From Choristocarpus tenellus KU-1152 (Eukaryota > Phaeophyceae), in contig CAXNAD020000083.1 of the NCBI GenBank assembly GCA_964200185.2, forward strand, positions 1 through 31,345: 31,345 nt of DNA. Direction: 5' to 3'. A model generated the notes under the pieces. That model saw nothing but the letters and a program-made list of their open reading frames with translations. It did no database searches and had not been told where the DNA came from. This document shows positions 13,501 to 25,500 of the stretch, in pieces (positions within the stretch are counted from its first letter, which is position 1; every line of letters begins with the position of its first letter). The translations under genes and the position numbers were made by a program.

Positions 13501-16500
13501 TCTCTTCCCAGATCACACATGTCTTCATTTGAATGCCTCAATGAATTACCACACTTTCACGTCAACCATCATCTTATTAAGCAAAGCATGTAATTAGATT
13601 TACCAGAAGAAATTCACAGATGCTTTATTGCACTATGATACCTCTTTGCCACAACCTAGCCACAGGACAAGAAGGCACGGTCAATTCGAATTCAGGTTTC
13701 AACATGCTCGACCTCGAAATTGTTATGCCCCAGCGCCCTTAAAACCTGGCTGTACCTCTTAAACTGACCCTGCCACACCCTCTTGGGTGTGTCAACATCG
13801 TACGCGTAGAAGATGCTTGAAACCCCCTCTACAAGTTCATCAACAGAGTGAAAGTATCTTAGAGAGTACGAATTTTGCCATGTTTTCCCGTTTGGGGCTT
13901 GACTTCCCAAGGGTTTGTTATGACATTTTCCTACTCCAAAATGTTTTGAAGTACATAAAATGTATACACCGTGATAGATTTGTCTAGAACAAGGATATCG
14001 ACACTTCCTAACAAACACGATAGCCTAGATTACATCAAAATTGCGACATTGGATTTTGGCCCCCAAACGGACGTGGCTCTACCCTCTAAAGATACTTTGA
14101 GTCATAGGGTCGCATTTCTACAACTAAACTCTGCTCTTCAAAGATGCAAAAAAATACCAAATCATTGATGTTGAGATCTGGCGACTGTGCTGACTGTGTC
14201 ATGAGCCTAGTCCTTACCATCCCCCTTCCATCTCGGCTGTATTCTGCTTCTACACCATGCCCCTGCCGGGGGTTTGTGCCTTCCTGCTGTACGGAGGCCC
14301 CCCCTGATTCAGTCATGGTATTTTTAACTTTTATCCCTAGCAACAGCAGCCCCGTGTACCACTCCAGGTACCACTCAGTGTTGAGGGTGATGTCAACTTC
14401 ATACCCTTCGTCCTTTGTGTGCTGCACTGTAGTCTAATGCACCTCCTTTGTGATGCAAATCCGCCAAATCCCACACTCCCTGTCAAAATCATGGAAAGAT
14501 CTGGGCGCGATAGGCCTAGATGAATATTACTTTGGGAAAGATATTCTGCACTTTTGTCGAGCCCACCTTTCTTCCACGGAAACACGTGCAATACGTCTCA
14601 TTTACATGAGGTAGAACTACTAACCCTAACCCTTACTGCTGAGCAAAAGGTTTCCTTAGGTCTAGATGCCCCATACAACTATTTCGTCAATGCGAGTGCG
14701 GCACTCAACCACACAAAAGCTGGTTATGCTGAGTTGAAACATGCAAAATAGCCTTGGTATCCGAACATGCAAAAGTACTTTCTGCTCATATACATAGGAG
14801 TAAGGGCAGTGCGAACATATCATCGGGGCATGATACAAAATTATCACTCTTCAGAGTCATGTAAAAGGATAGATTTGTCCATCTAGCCGGTTTTGGACAT
14901 TGCTATCAGAGTTTACACCACTGCAAAACAGGAACATTCCTATTTCTATCTCCATTACCAAAACTATTGCTGCTGGCAGGATCACCACCACTGCTCATTG
15001 CAAGTACTATATTTGTTTGATGTCTTTTCTGTTAGGGTTGAAGGTGTGTTAACTGAACTTGCCATGGCTAACAACAGAATTCAAAAGTGGGGTGGCACTA
15101 AGTAAATAGTCATCAAGGCATTGCTGAACATTGTCCACACAATGATACACTCATATTTAACATTTCCAGTTAGAATATGTACTCCTTCTCGCCTCTAAGT
15201 CTGTCCGGCTGAGTTGTAGACCTTGGAGATGACATCAGATTACATATTTGATTTTTGTGTCGGATCCCTTGGAATATTTTTCATCAACCCTAGACGTAAA
15301 AAAATTCTAGAATGGGTTCTGAAATGATGGAGCACTAGCTGGGGAATATTTGGTTCATTATTTGGGTAGTTTCCTGATAGAGATGTGAAGGACTACAGAG
15401 CGGAGCATAAAGGGTGAGGAACATGAGGCCAACCTCACTGTCGACTCTGAGCAATACCAGGGGTGGTACCTAGAGCAGCCGTTATGAAAGATAACCCTGA
15501 CTGGAATCGGCGAAGGGGGTCCAACAGCAGCAGGTTGGCGCGACCCCGCATACAGCACTCAGGGACGGAAAAAAGCAGTAGTATGGTGGATTGTCTAGAG
15601 CAGTTAAAGTAGACCAAGTCGCCTACAATGTGGTGCTGGATTTGTTGATTGATAGTGTCGAGTAAAGGCGAGACACACTCATTTGATGTAGAATAGTCTA
15701 AGGGTTAGGGTTTGGATTCTATACTAGTCGGAGGCCATCCCGAGGAGCTAAAACTAAACAGTCCAGAGTTATTGAGCAGGGGGAGCAAGATGCATGTAGG
15801 ATGAATTGTGAATAGGGAGGTGTGGCCTTGACGCAACAAGCCTGGTGAAAAAGAAACATGTTCAGCCAAAGATTGAAGTTCTGAGATGATGGAGTTCGTG
15901 ATCTTCACTACTGGGGCTACTGGGTGGCCAAGAAGAGCTATCTTGGAGACCAGGACCGTCACTTCTCAACATTACCAGGATACTGCAAAACTACTAACAA
16001 CTGAGTTAAAAAAATAACCAAATTCGTGATTATCAAATGCTCTATGATATGTCTGGTCTATGGGCCAGTACACAGTGAAATGACCTGCACTGAAGATTCA
16101 AGCTGCCTGGCCTGGCAAAACCATTCATGTTTTTCTTAAATTGAATGTGATATGTGTTGTTAGTATAGTAAATTAAAATCTTGTCAACAGCGGTCGGCTG
16201 ATGCTTTCGGTCCTCCTCTTCACTGTTGAAGTCCTACTTGCTCTAGGTCTGCATTTTTTCTCTGAAGCACTATTTCTTTTGCCGATATTCCATAGCCCAA
16301 GACAGTAGTGGGTTGATATTATTGAAACATTTGTTTGTAAGCTCCAATCCGTTCACTTTCTGGATGTCCACTACAGAAAGTGAAGACCTTAAGGATTAAT
16401 TGGTGAGCATACAAATCGATTTCCAGACTTGACAGGTGCCTCTTTCACATTCTTGCTTAGGCAGTTGTTCTCCACTGTTTCCCAATATTCTTATCTTTTA

Positions 16501-19500
16501 TTAAATCAGACTTGACTCACTTGATAAATATTGAATTGGCAAGAACTAAAGTTGAACAAATACTTGAAAATTGTGAACCGAAATATTTCTCAGAAAATGG
16601 AGGAGGTCTGGCCTTGTCCGAAGCAATTCTTGGAGTGGGAATGAACAGTGAATTCCATTGTTCTAACAACACCGCGGGTGAGAATTGGTTATGATATATA
16701 TGCAAGATATACCACGATTTTGTTGGAAATGGTCAAATGAAGCATAGTGTTTAATCAAACGATGCTATTAAGATATCCCAGCAATACCTTGATTGAACAT
16801 GAACATATTCTTCCAATTCCTTCTGAGACTTATCCTCCTTGCACTTCATTCTATCCAACAAGTCCAAAACATGCTTGTGCTGTGCACTCTCTGATTAATG
16901 CTTTTAAGCAGAGGGGATGAAGGGGGTCCTTAGAGTCTAAGCCAAATGTCACACATATGATGTAATAATAACTGTGTACATCTGTGAAGAGCAGTACACA
17001 CTTTTTAGAGAGGGACATAAGACCTTTTTTTGATATTTTCTTTACCTCTTCTCTCTCATCATACCGTTGTATCGCCCCTACTTGACAACCTTTCAACACA
17101 ACTATCTGATATTTGTACACAAAAATGTTAAGTGTACTCATTGGTTGTTGCCGCAATTTTGTATAGAAGCTTCGAAAAGGGAGCATACAGTAATGCGGGA
17201 TGTTTTGTTATTTCAATTGCCTTTACGAGTGTATATTTTAGGATACGAGGTTTGCCCTACTTGTCTGTTTGGGGCTTGGCTTCCCATGGGTTTCTTACTT
17301 TTTCCTACTCCGAAATGTTTCGGAGTAAGTAAATTGTATACGTTATAAAAAGCTGTCCGGAACAGGGATATTGACACTTCCTGACAAACACAACAGCCAA
17401 ACTTTTATCAAAATCGCAGCATTGAATTTAAGTCCCCAAATGGACACCGCTCTACCTTTGAAGATGCTTTTAACTCTTATTGCACTGTTAAGATCGACCA
17501 AATACTGTAAAAGATCAGTAGTTATGTGTAGGGAAAATTTCACACTTCAGGCACTCATTTGTGGCTCACCAAATAATGCAATGAACCCAATTTTTGGGAT
17601 AAGAAGGTTGAAGAAGTGGTGATGATGTATAAGTTATGTCCACCCAAATATCATGTATAGAGTACAACTCAAAATTTTGAGGAACATGTACAAATAAATC
17701 CTGATTCGTCAATAGAGTAGTCTTGATTTAAAACATGATTTGTACGTATCACAAGATTTTATCAATATCGGAACAAAATTGTCCTTATCTTTCTAGACAA
17801 GATTATTTCGGTGATCTCTCCCTACCTCTTCTAGATGTCCAAACCCTACCTTGAGATTTTGTTGAAAAGAACAATTGTAAGGAAATCTTATATTGTTTTA
17901 ACTTATTTGAATAGAAAATATGCACACATCCCAATTTCTACACATGTTATTTAATACAGTACTTTTCCTTGTACAAATATACATGCATGAATCCATCTGT
18001 AATGAATTGCCCTTGTGGTCAGAAGTCGTAGAAATAAGTGAAAAATACAGTGATAATTTTAGACTACTACAAGGCAACATTAAAAATGCTTGTAATATCA
18101 CAAAACAAGAATGTAAAAAGGGGATTCTAAATTTGCAGTGATCATTTCTAGGATTTTCAAACCTGTTTATGTTCGCTTAGAAAGTGTTAAGAATTGGCCA
18201 ATATTGCTTTTTCTTGCAAGGTTTCTGGATTACCTGCATATTGCGTACTTTAATTTTGTCCTTGGAAAGAAATGCAATCTTTGACTGGTTTTTCTTTTTC
18301 TTTTGGTCATTGTCCTACATCCCCAAGCGAGTATGTTTTCCAGATTTTGCACAAGCGATGTACTATTTCGATCACAGGATAAATGTTTTACAACTCCAAA
18401 AGCTGTGTGTAAAATGAGAAAGCAGTTGGTCAGTTTGTTGCCTTAGGTTTGAACTATATTCACAATAGTATGTGCCTCGTCAACCTTGAACTTGATTGTA
18501 GTAGGTATCGACCTCTTTGTTCCACAAAGTATATCAGAGGAGGAAGTTGGGAGATTGCCCAGGATTTTGCATAACGTTTAATATATCTGGCAGTGTCTGA
18601 TTAGTATCGTAGTCGTGACTCAGGCTTTGAACGATACAGTTTGTGATCTTTTGACAGTAGAATTGAATTTTCCTATTCCATGATAGTTAGAACCAGGACT
18701 GACCGTTTGATTAGTGCTCCTTTCTTGTGCAAGGACCATTGGGCTTTGTGATGCACCCTTCCGTCTTCTCTCTTTGCAACAGGATTGTTCTTTACCATCA
18801 ATAACATATATTTATCCTCTTCCCTTTTTTGGCGTGGGAAAATAGTTCAACATAGCCCTCATCGAAACATATTTTCTTGGGATGACCAAAACATTTATGG
18901 GGAACCTTAATGATTCATTTTTAAATATCTGAACGAGAAAAAATTCTCATTTATTTTCTTTATATTGTCAAATCCTTACCAATTAAACTGCCAAACTTTG
19001 CTAATGTTTTTTCACACTTTTTTTTCTTCGAAATTCTGTTTGTGCTTCTCACTTTAGCTGTATGTGTTTGTGTCGATCTTGAAGATAAAGGTATGTTATG
19101 ATGTTCTCATTTGTTAGAAATTGGAAATATGTTGCATAATGCTCTTGAAAGAAGAGTTTAGATTTCACAGAGTAGACTGTTCACAAAAATAATATTTTTT
19201 GGAGCATATCTTTCTACGGATTTCTTCAGTTGATACCACTTTTTGTCCAAGGTTCACGTTAGAGATATTTGTGCTTTTATAGGGCTAGAGATGTGATGAG
19301 ATGCTAGGACCAAATTATCTTGTACATGGTCTAGTTCTAGTTCTACTTGCTTGTCACTCTGCAGTCAATGGAATGCCCCACGTTTTTTTTCCTGAGCGTA
19401 CGATTGCCAATTCTTTGGTTAATCTGAACAAATTCTCTTATCTCTATTTTTAATGCAGGCTTGAATGGTGGTGCGATTTTTGCGTTGGAATCAAAGCTGA

Positions 19501-22500
19501 TGGTTAGTGGCAACACATTGTTTTCTGGTAATAGAGCGAATAACACTGGGGGTGCTGTAGCAACATACTCTTCAGACCTTACCATGTCAGGAACAACATT
19601 CCATAGCAACACAGCATTGACTGGTGGAGGAATGTCATGCTCAGATGCAGATGTGTTTAATGTTGCAAACACAAGCTTCATCTCCAACATTGCAGAAACA
19701 GGAGGGGGTTTGGTGACATATTCTGTTGGAGCTTTCAGTGCCGACGATCTCTCTAATGGTATAACGCCAGGAATCTATTCAGGTTGCAATTTTACTGAGA
19801 ACACTGCTTTCTTAGACGGTGGAGGTCTGCTTACGTTGGGTGGATTTGCCTTAATCAAAGGATGCATATTCTCAGGCAATACTGCAGGTGAATGAGACTG
19901 TCTGCCCAGGTTAACTTATGAGACAGAAAACCCACATCAAGATAGAATGACTAGTTAGTTTTGTATTTGAATACGTAAACTCCCCCTCTACATTTGGGTT
20001 GTATGGCTGAAAAATACGCAATTTTACTAGTAGATGAAATATTGACAAGAGTGCGTCTAAGTTAAGCAGAAAACGTAACCATTAGATTTGCTAGTTATGA
20101 TGCATTGTTTCTTGCAACTCCTATTGAATTTTGTCGGTTGTTGCAACCCAAGGTCTCATTTTTGTTGTACTATGTATGAATCTCCAGGTGGAAGTGGCGG
20201 GGCAATTCTACAAGCAGGGCTTGTTGAAATGTTAGAACACTGTGTGTTTGAGGATAACATGGCCTCTTTGGGTCCTGCTATCTCTGATGTCGCATCATTG
20301 AAGAACATAAGGCTGAGCACATTCACTGGAAACTCCCTCTTTTGTGACGCGGGGATGTACGTCAAATTTGCTGACAGCTCGGATAGCCTAGACATCCAAC
20401 CACAGGTATTCAGTATTATGTTGGGTGCTGTTTAGGGCTTATTGAACCAAAGTGTTTCACAGTGACTACAACGAAATATGCTCTAACATTTGTTTTGAAA
20501 ATGATGTATTTATTTCGAAAAGGGATGATATATCTATAATTACTATTCTAACCCTAAACCTTGCACATTCCCATCAGGGTTTTGATGGTGTAAGAGCTAG
20601 ACACAACATATATGTAGATGAGCCAAACCGATTACGGGGTATGTAGCTTTGGATCTTTTTTTACTATAACATGTATTTGTCACCCTGTACGATACACATT
20701 TTTTCATTGCTTCATGTTCAAAATGGTGTACACAAGATTGATATTCCCCCATTCTACCAACAAAATGAAACCACAATTCAGCAATGGTTTTTCTGGAGTT
20801 GTGTAAGATGGATTACATTTTCCCTTTAAAGGAAGACGTCCAACCTTGCCTACCTCTCCATTGGCTTGACATAGATACCATGAGACAAGAAGAGGTGAAT
20901 ATTGATAGCTATCATCCTTAGAGTCTATCTTAGAGGGTGCGAGTTTTGCCCTGTTTGTCCATTTGGGGCTTGGCTTCCTATGTTTTTTTTTATGACATTT
21001 TCCTCACTCAATATTTTTCGGAGTAGGTAAAATGTATACGTTATGAAAAGGTGTGTCCGGAACAAGGATATTGACACTTCCTAACAAAGACGATAACCAA
21101 AATTACATCAATATCACAACATTGGATTTTGACCCCAAATGGACACGGCCATACCCTCCAAGATACTTTGACTCCATCAGCCGCACCACCTCTGTCGTCT
21201 CAAAAAGAAATGTATCAAGACAGTGTTGAACAGTACTATTGGCCCATAATTATTTTTGTTTCTATGATTTTTGACGGGGTTATACAAATACTTTTCTGAC
21301 AACATGAGTGGATGTTGAATATACAACGCAGCGTTTCTTGCAAAGAGTGAAAGTATCTTAGAGGGTACGAATTTTGCCCTGCTTGTCCATTTGGGGCTTG
21401 GCTTCACATGTGTCTTTTTATGACTCTTTCCTACTCCAAAATGTTTTGGAGGAGGAAAAAAGTATACGTTTTGAACTTTCGTGTCTGAAACATAGATATT
21501 GACACTCCTAACAAAAACGATAGCCAAAACTACATCAAAATCGTAACATTGGATTTTGGCCCCCAAATGGACGCGGTTCTACCCTCTAAGATATTCTGCC
21601 TCAAACCTTGTGTGGACAAGGCCTTATCATTATGGGCGGATTCAAATCAATGTATTTGTACAAGGGAATGATTTTTACACTTTTTGCATATAGAAAGGTT
21701 GTTGGTGCACATCTTTGTATATTTTCAAAAAGAGAGTGGTAGAATCATTATATAAAAGGCAAACACTGAAGACCGATAAAAACATTCCAAATATGTACAG
21801 ATATGTTTTAACTTGACAAGATTTAGGGACTCAGAGATGACACACTACAGACATCATTTTATCCACAACACTACAGAGTTCCTACAACATGTTAGGTTAT
21901 AGTGTGGAATGACCATCCTTTATACTTACATAAAAATAGGAAGTACTGTATCTAATTTGAGATGTAGGAATCTAGGGCTTGTACAAAATTGATAATTGGG
22001 TGAGATCACTCTTCTTACACAACAGCATTCATGATTCATCAATTTTTCCTCTCCTAGACAAAATTGTGTCCAGATGTGTTAGGTTCAGGCGTCTTCACAC
22101 CCAGTATGTCTAAGCAGACCGGAATAGAAGAAAATCGGTTGAAATAGAACGAAAAACAACAGGGCATTTGTCACACCTTGCAAATCGTTTTAATTTATGG
22201 AACGTTGGTAATTTCTCTTACCAGCTGCTGATTGTCCAATGTCTTACATAAATACATATGTGCGGTGCTAGCTTTCAGATACTAAGTAGGTTATAGAAGC
22301 TTATATCTCGCAAGACTTGTACATACATGTATATGGACTTTCGCGGGGCCAACAAATAAAAAAAATGTCCAGTGCATAGTGACTGGTCCGACAAATATTT
22401 GAAATGTACTGGTTCATGTCCACTAGGAACTCAGTCAGTTCATATCTGCGGGTGAGAACAGGCCAAACATCCTATGACATGACCTGAGCATCTCCACCGG

Positions 22501-25500
22501 ATATATATCAGTCGATGTCCGCCCGCCAGTCAGTCTAAACTTTTTCTTGCTTTTGCAAACCATGTTCACTACATGTTCTACAAGTACATCTGTCGATTTC
22601 GTTTGGCCTTTCCTTGCGAACAACAAAATTCTGTGCATATTTTTGCGTAAGTTGCCACACTGATCACAAATCACCTGTAGTCACTCAACAACCTCTGATA
22701 ATTAGATGGTAATATAGAAAATGGTACAGAAATACCACTGTGTAAAATATATTTTATGCTTAGATTACTTTCAGTAGTAGTATAGCTTGGAAGATTCAGG
22801 TAGAAAACCATCACCATGACGTGAGTGCAATATATATATATATATTACTTGACCAGCTACTGCTACAGATTCTAACATTACTGAGTCCATGGCCACGACA
22901 CAATTTAGATCCACCTATTGTACGGGGTTCACCAATTATCATTGCACCGCCACTGCTCTCCATCTGCCGTTCTTGTGGACCTTCACGCATAAGATACGTC
23001 TCACAAGTTCGCCTTTGAAGATTGAGTCTGGCTGCATGCCCTCTCCTAGTAACCTGTGCAACCTCGACAAAATACTCCTAAGGCAATTGCACGCTGAGCT
23101 AACTGGTTCTCAGTAGGCTCATTATCGGTTGACCTCATCTTCTTGGCTAGCTTGTCCAGCTGCAATATAACAAGATTTGTATCTTCCTCATAAGTAGATG
23201 AATAGAATCCAACTTAAACCAAGAAATTGATCCTTGCATAATTCAATTCCGAGCCAAATGAGTCCTAATTGCCTCAAATGCTTCTAAGGGACTATTGTTG
23301 TTGCCAACTCTTTGTTGTGAAGTCCACCTATGCCTGTCACTGAAGGCACCATAGACATGCTGACCTGCTGAACTTGCCTCTTATTTCATATCATTGCATC
23401 AAACTTGGCCCAGCTCGCTCTTGTAAGGTCCTCGATCAAAGTAATGCCCTTCCATCCACTCATAGAGAAACATTCTTAAGGAAGTATCTCTTGAAAGTTG
23501 GACATCCTTTCCCGTAATCATTGCCTTACACAGCACGAACTTTGCAGGGAGTGGGATGAGTCTTTGCAGGCGCTCTCCTGTATTCCTTGCTCTGCACACA
23601 GTTCTGGTATCCATCTCTTCATTTTCATCCTCAAGGTCCGACTTGACTGTTGTTGGTGTCCCTCTATACTCCAAACTTCTCATTGTACATCTGTTACCGA
23701 TGGTTGCCTCCATCAAGACTCGCATAATAAAGTCACACTTGCTTTGAAAACTTAACATCAACAAGTAATGCTAGTTAGCATGTTCTAGAAAGCTAATATT
23801 CACCAAGAATTACATATTGATGACATAATTCTTTCCTGGGTTGGACAGGTTGTAGATAAGGCAAGGGTGGTAAAAGTAGGAGTGAGCATTCAAGCCCAGG
23901 GGAATGGGGGTGGTTGCCACTAAATCAGGCTCAAAGTATCTGGGAGGGGGGTTTGGCTCTCCATTTGGGGTCAATTTTTTCATATCGTGATTTTTGGGTG
24001 ATTTGATTGCCATACGTCGGATGGATAATGCAAATGCACTTTTCCCGATTTTGGTCTAAATGGACACCCTCGAGTAGACACCCACCACCCCCCCAGATAC
24101 TTTAGGTCTCAATCCTATACTTTGTATCACTACTAGCAGACTAGTTACTTCAATACTTCATGTTCCTTAGAACATTTTTGTTCTAGTTCATAAACCCACA
24201 CTTACATCTCCTATTCGTCAGAACATAAACATGGTCTCTTCAGTCAATTGGTTGCTTCTTGTAAAATCTACTTCTGCCTACCTAAGAACAGAAAACATAT
24301 TTGTTGACAGAGTACTTAGAAATTAGGCATGGTGATGTGGGACATAACGTTCGACTAGTCCCCATTCAAATGGGGAATCAGGGTCCTCCGGTTCCATAAG
24401 AATAAAAAACTGAAAATATCAAATTAGCATCGAGCAGGTGACTCATAAGGTCTTAACTGCTGGAGGCAAGCTGATATAGAGGGACACCATACCACGCACA
24501 ATAGCTGAGACGACACCTACACTCCCACGGACCATTAATTTCTGCTTGAGCATATATACAATACACTCTATGGTTTTTCACACTTAATACAGGCCACAAG
24601 ACATTCCACATGCTTTTGAAGTCTACCAGAAAAATATGGTAATGAACCAACTTGGCACGAACTTGACCAAAAATGATCCCTATTTACATAGGTTTGGTGC
24701 GCTTGACACAAACGTTCCTGCATGTGCCAGATCTCCATGGTTTTGACAGCAAGGAATTCTGTACATCACAGCCCAAGAACCATGCAAACGAAATTTCAAA
24801 AGAATCGAAGATTTCACCAAGATCTCACTTCTTTACTCTGCCACACATTGCTCCCTATGTTATCAACATCTAGATCAAAAAGCACTATCTTTGCGTATAC
24901 CTTGGGGTAAAAGTAGACATGAGGTCTTAGATGCTTCCGTATTGATCATTTAATTTGAAGCAATATTTTCGATGAATGCCTGCACCTGAATTTCATTGCA
25001 AAGCTGTGTTTCAGCTATTTGTGAAGGAAATAGTAAAACCAGTACGGACAAATGATAGTTGTACCAACATTGGAGAAATGTTTCTATAAATTCTAACCCT
25101 ACAGGTTGATCAACCCTCCGCTAGGCCAGTGATATTCTGAGACACACAGTTGGGGTGATTTGCATGAACAGGGTTCTTCCACTCTAGCTCAATTCTGCTG
25201 AATGACACATATGATCAATCACATTAGATGTGAAGTATGTATGATCCCTTTTTATAACTTGTGTTAATGGGGCATTGGTTTTGCTTCTACGTACATATAA
25301 ATATGCCAAGAGATGCGCAGTTTTCCACGTGCATTTGGCCTAGGTAGACTGGAGGATTAATACAGTGTTAAGGGACTGGAAAATACGCTACACTCAAAGG
25401 GGTACTACACTTTGAGATGGGCTAGAACTCATGATTCCAATATTTGTGATACCTTGTGCGAGATTTGTTCCATCTTACATAAATAGAAATGGTGCAAGCG

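Larger units (their letters stand above)
11811..16593 (+). other. Long intron H-I (4.8 kb)
   Basis: Contains telomere-like tracts (11967, 14619, 15699), a possible decayed repeat exon (12271), an unrecognised 110-codon minus ORF (12383-12715), and a transposase remnant with a MITE inside it (13692-14591). The stretches 12720-13690, 14850-15690 and 15720-16590 hold short ORFs on both strands but no domain I recognise. Confidence 0.55.
16678..19458 (+). other. Long intron I-J (2.8 kb)
   Basis: Contains the MITE at 17227-17476 and a possible 33-nt microexon (19058-19090). Short ORFs such as 16851-17186 minus and 17920-18141 plus show nothing recognisable. The rest is AT-rich intron sequence. 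Confidence 0.55.

Noticed and set aside
15358-15962. Minus-strand ORFs in GC-richer intron DNA
   Set aside because: Overlapping short frames, no recognisable domain, no splice pattern; insufficient support.
19343-19690. 115-codon minus ORF opposite exon J
   Set aside because: Antisense shadow of the repeat-coding exon; repetitive coding sequence often gives open antisense frames.
21177-21566. 129-codon minus ORF
   Set aside because: It lies over the MITE at 21345-21602 and its sequence is translated element DNA.
22830-22847. TA dinucleotide run
   Set aside because: Ordinary microsatellite, too short to be informative.
24453-24650. Minus ORF that might be a transposase fragment
   Set aside because: Nothing beyond a vague hydrophobic and aromatic composition; no catalytic motif and no flanking homology.
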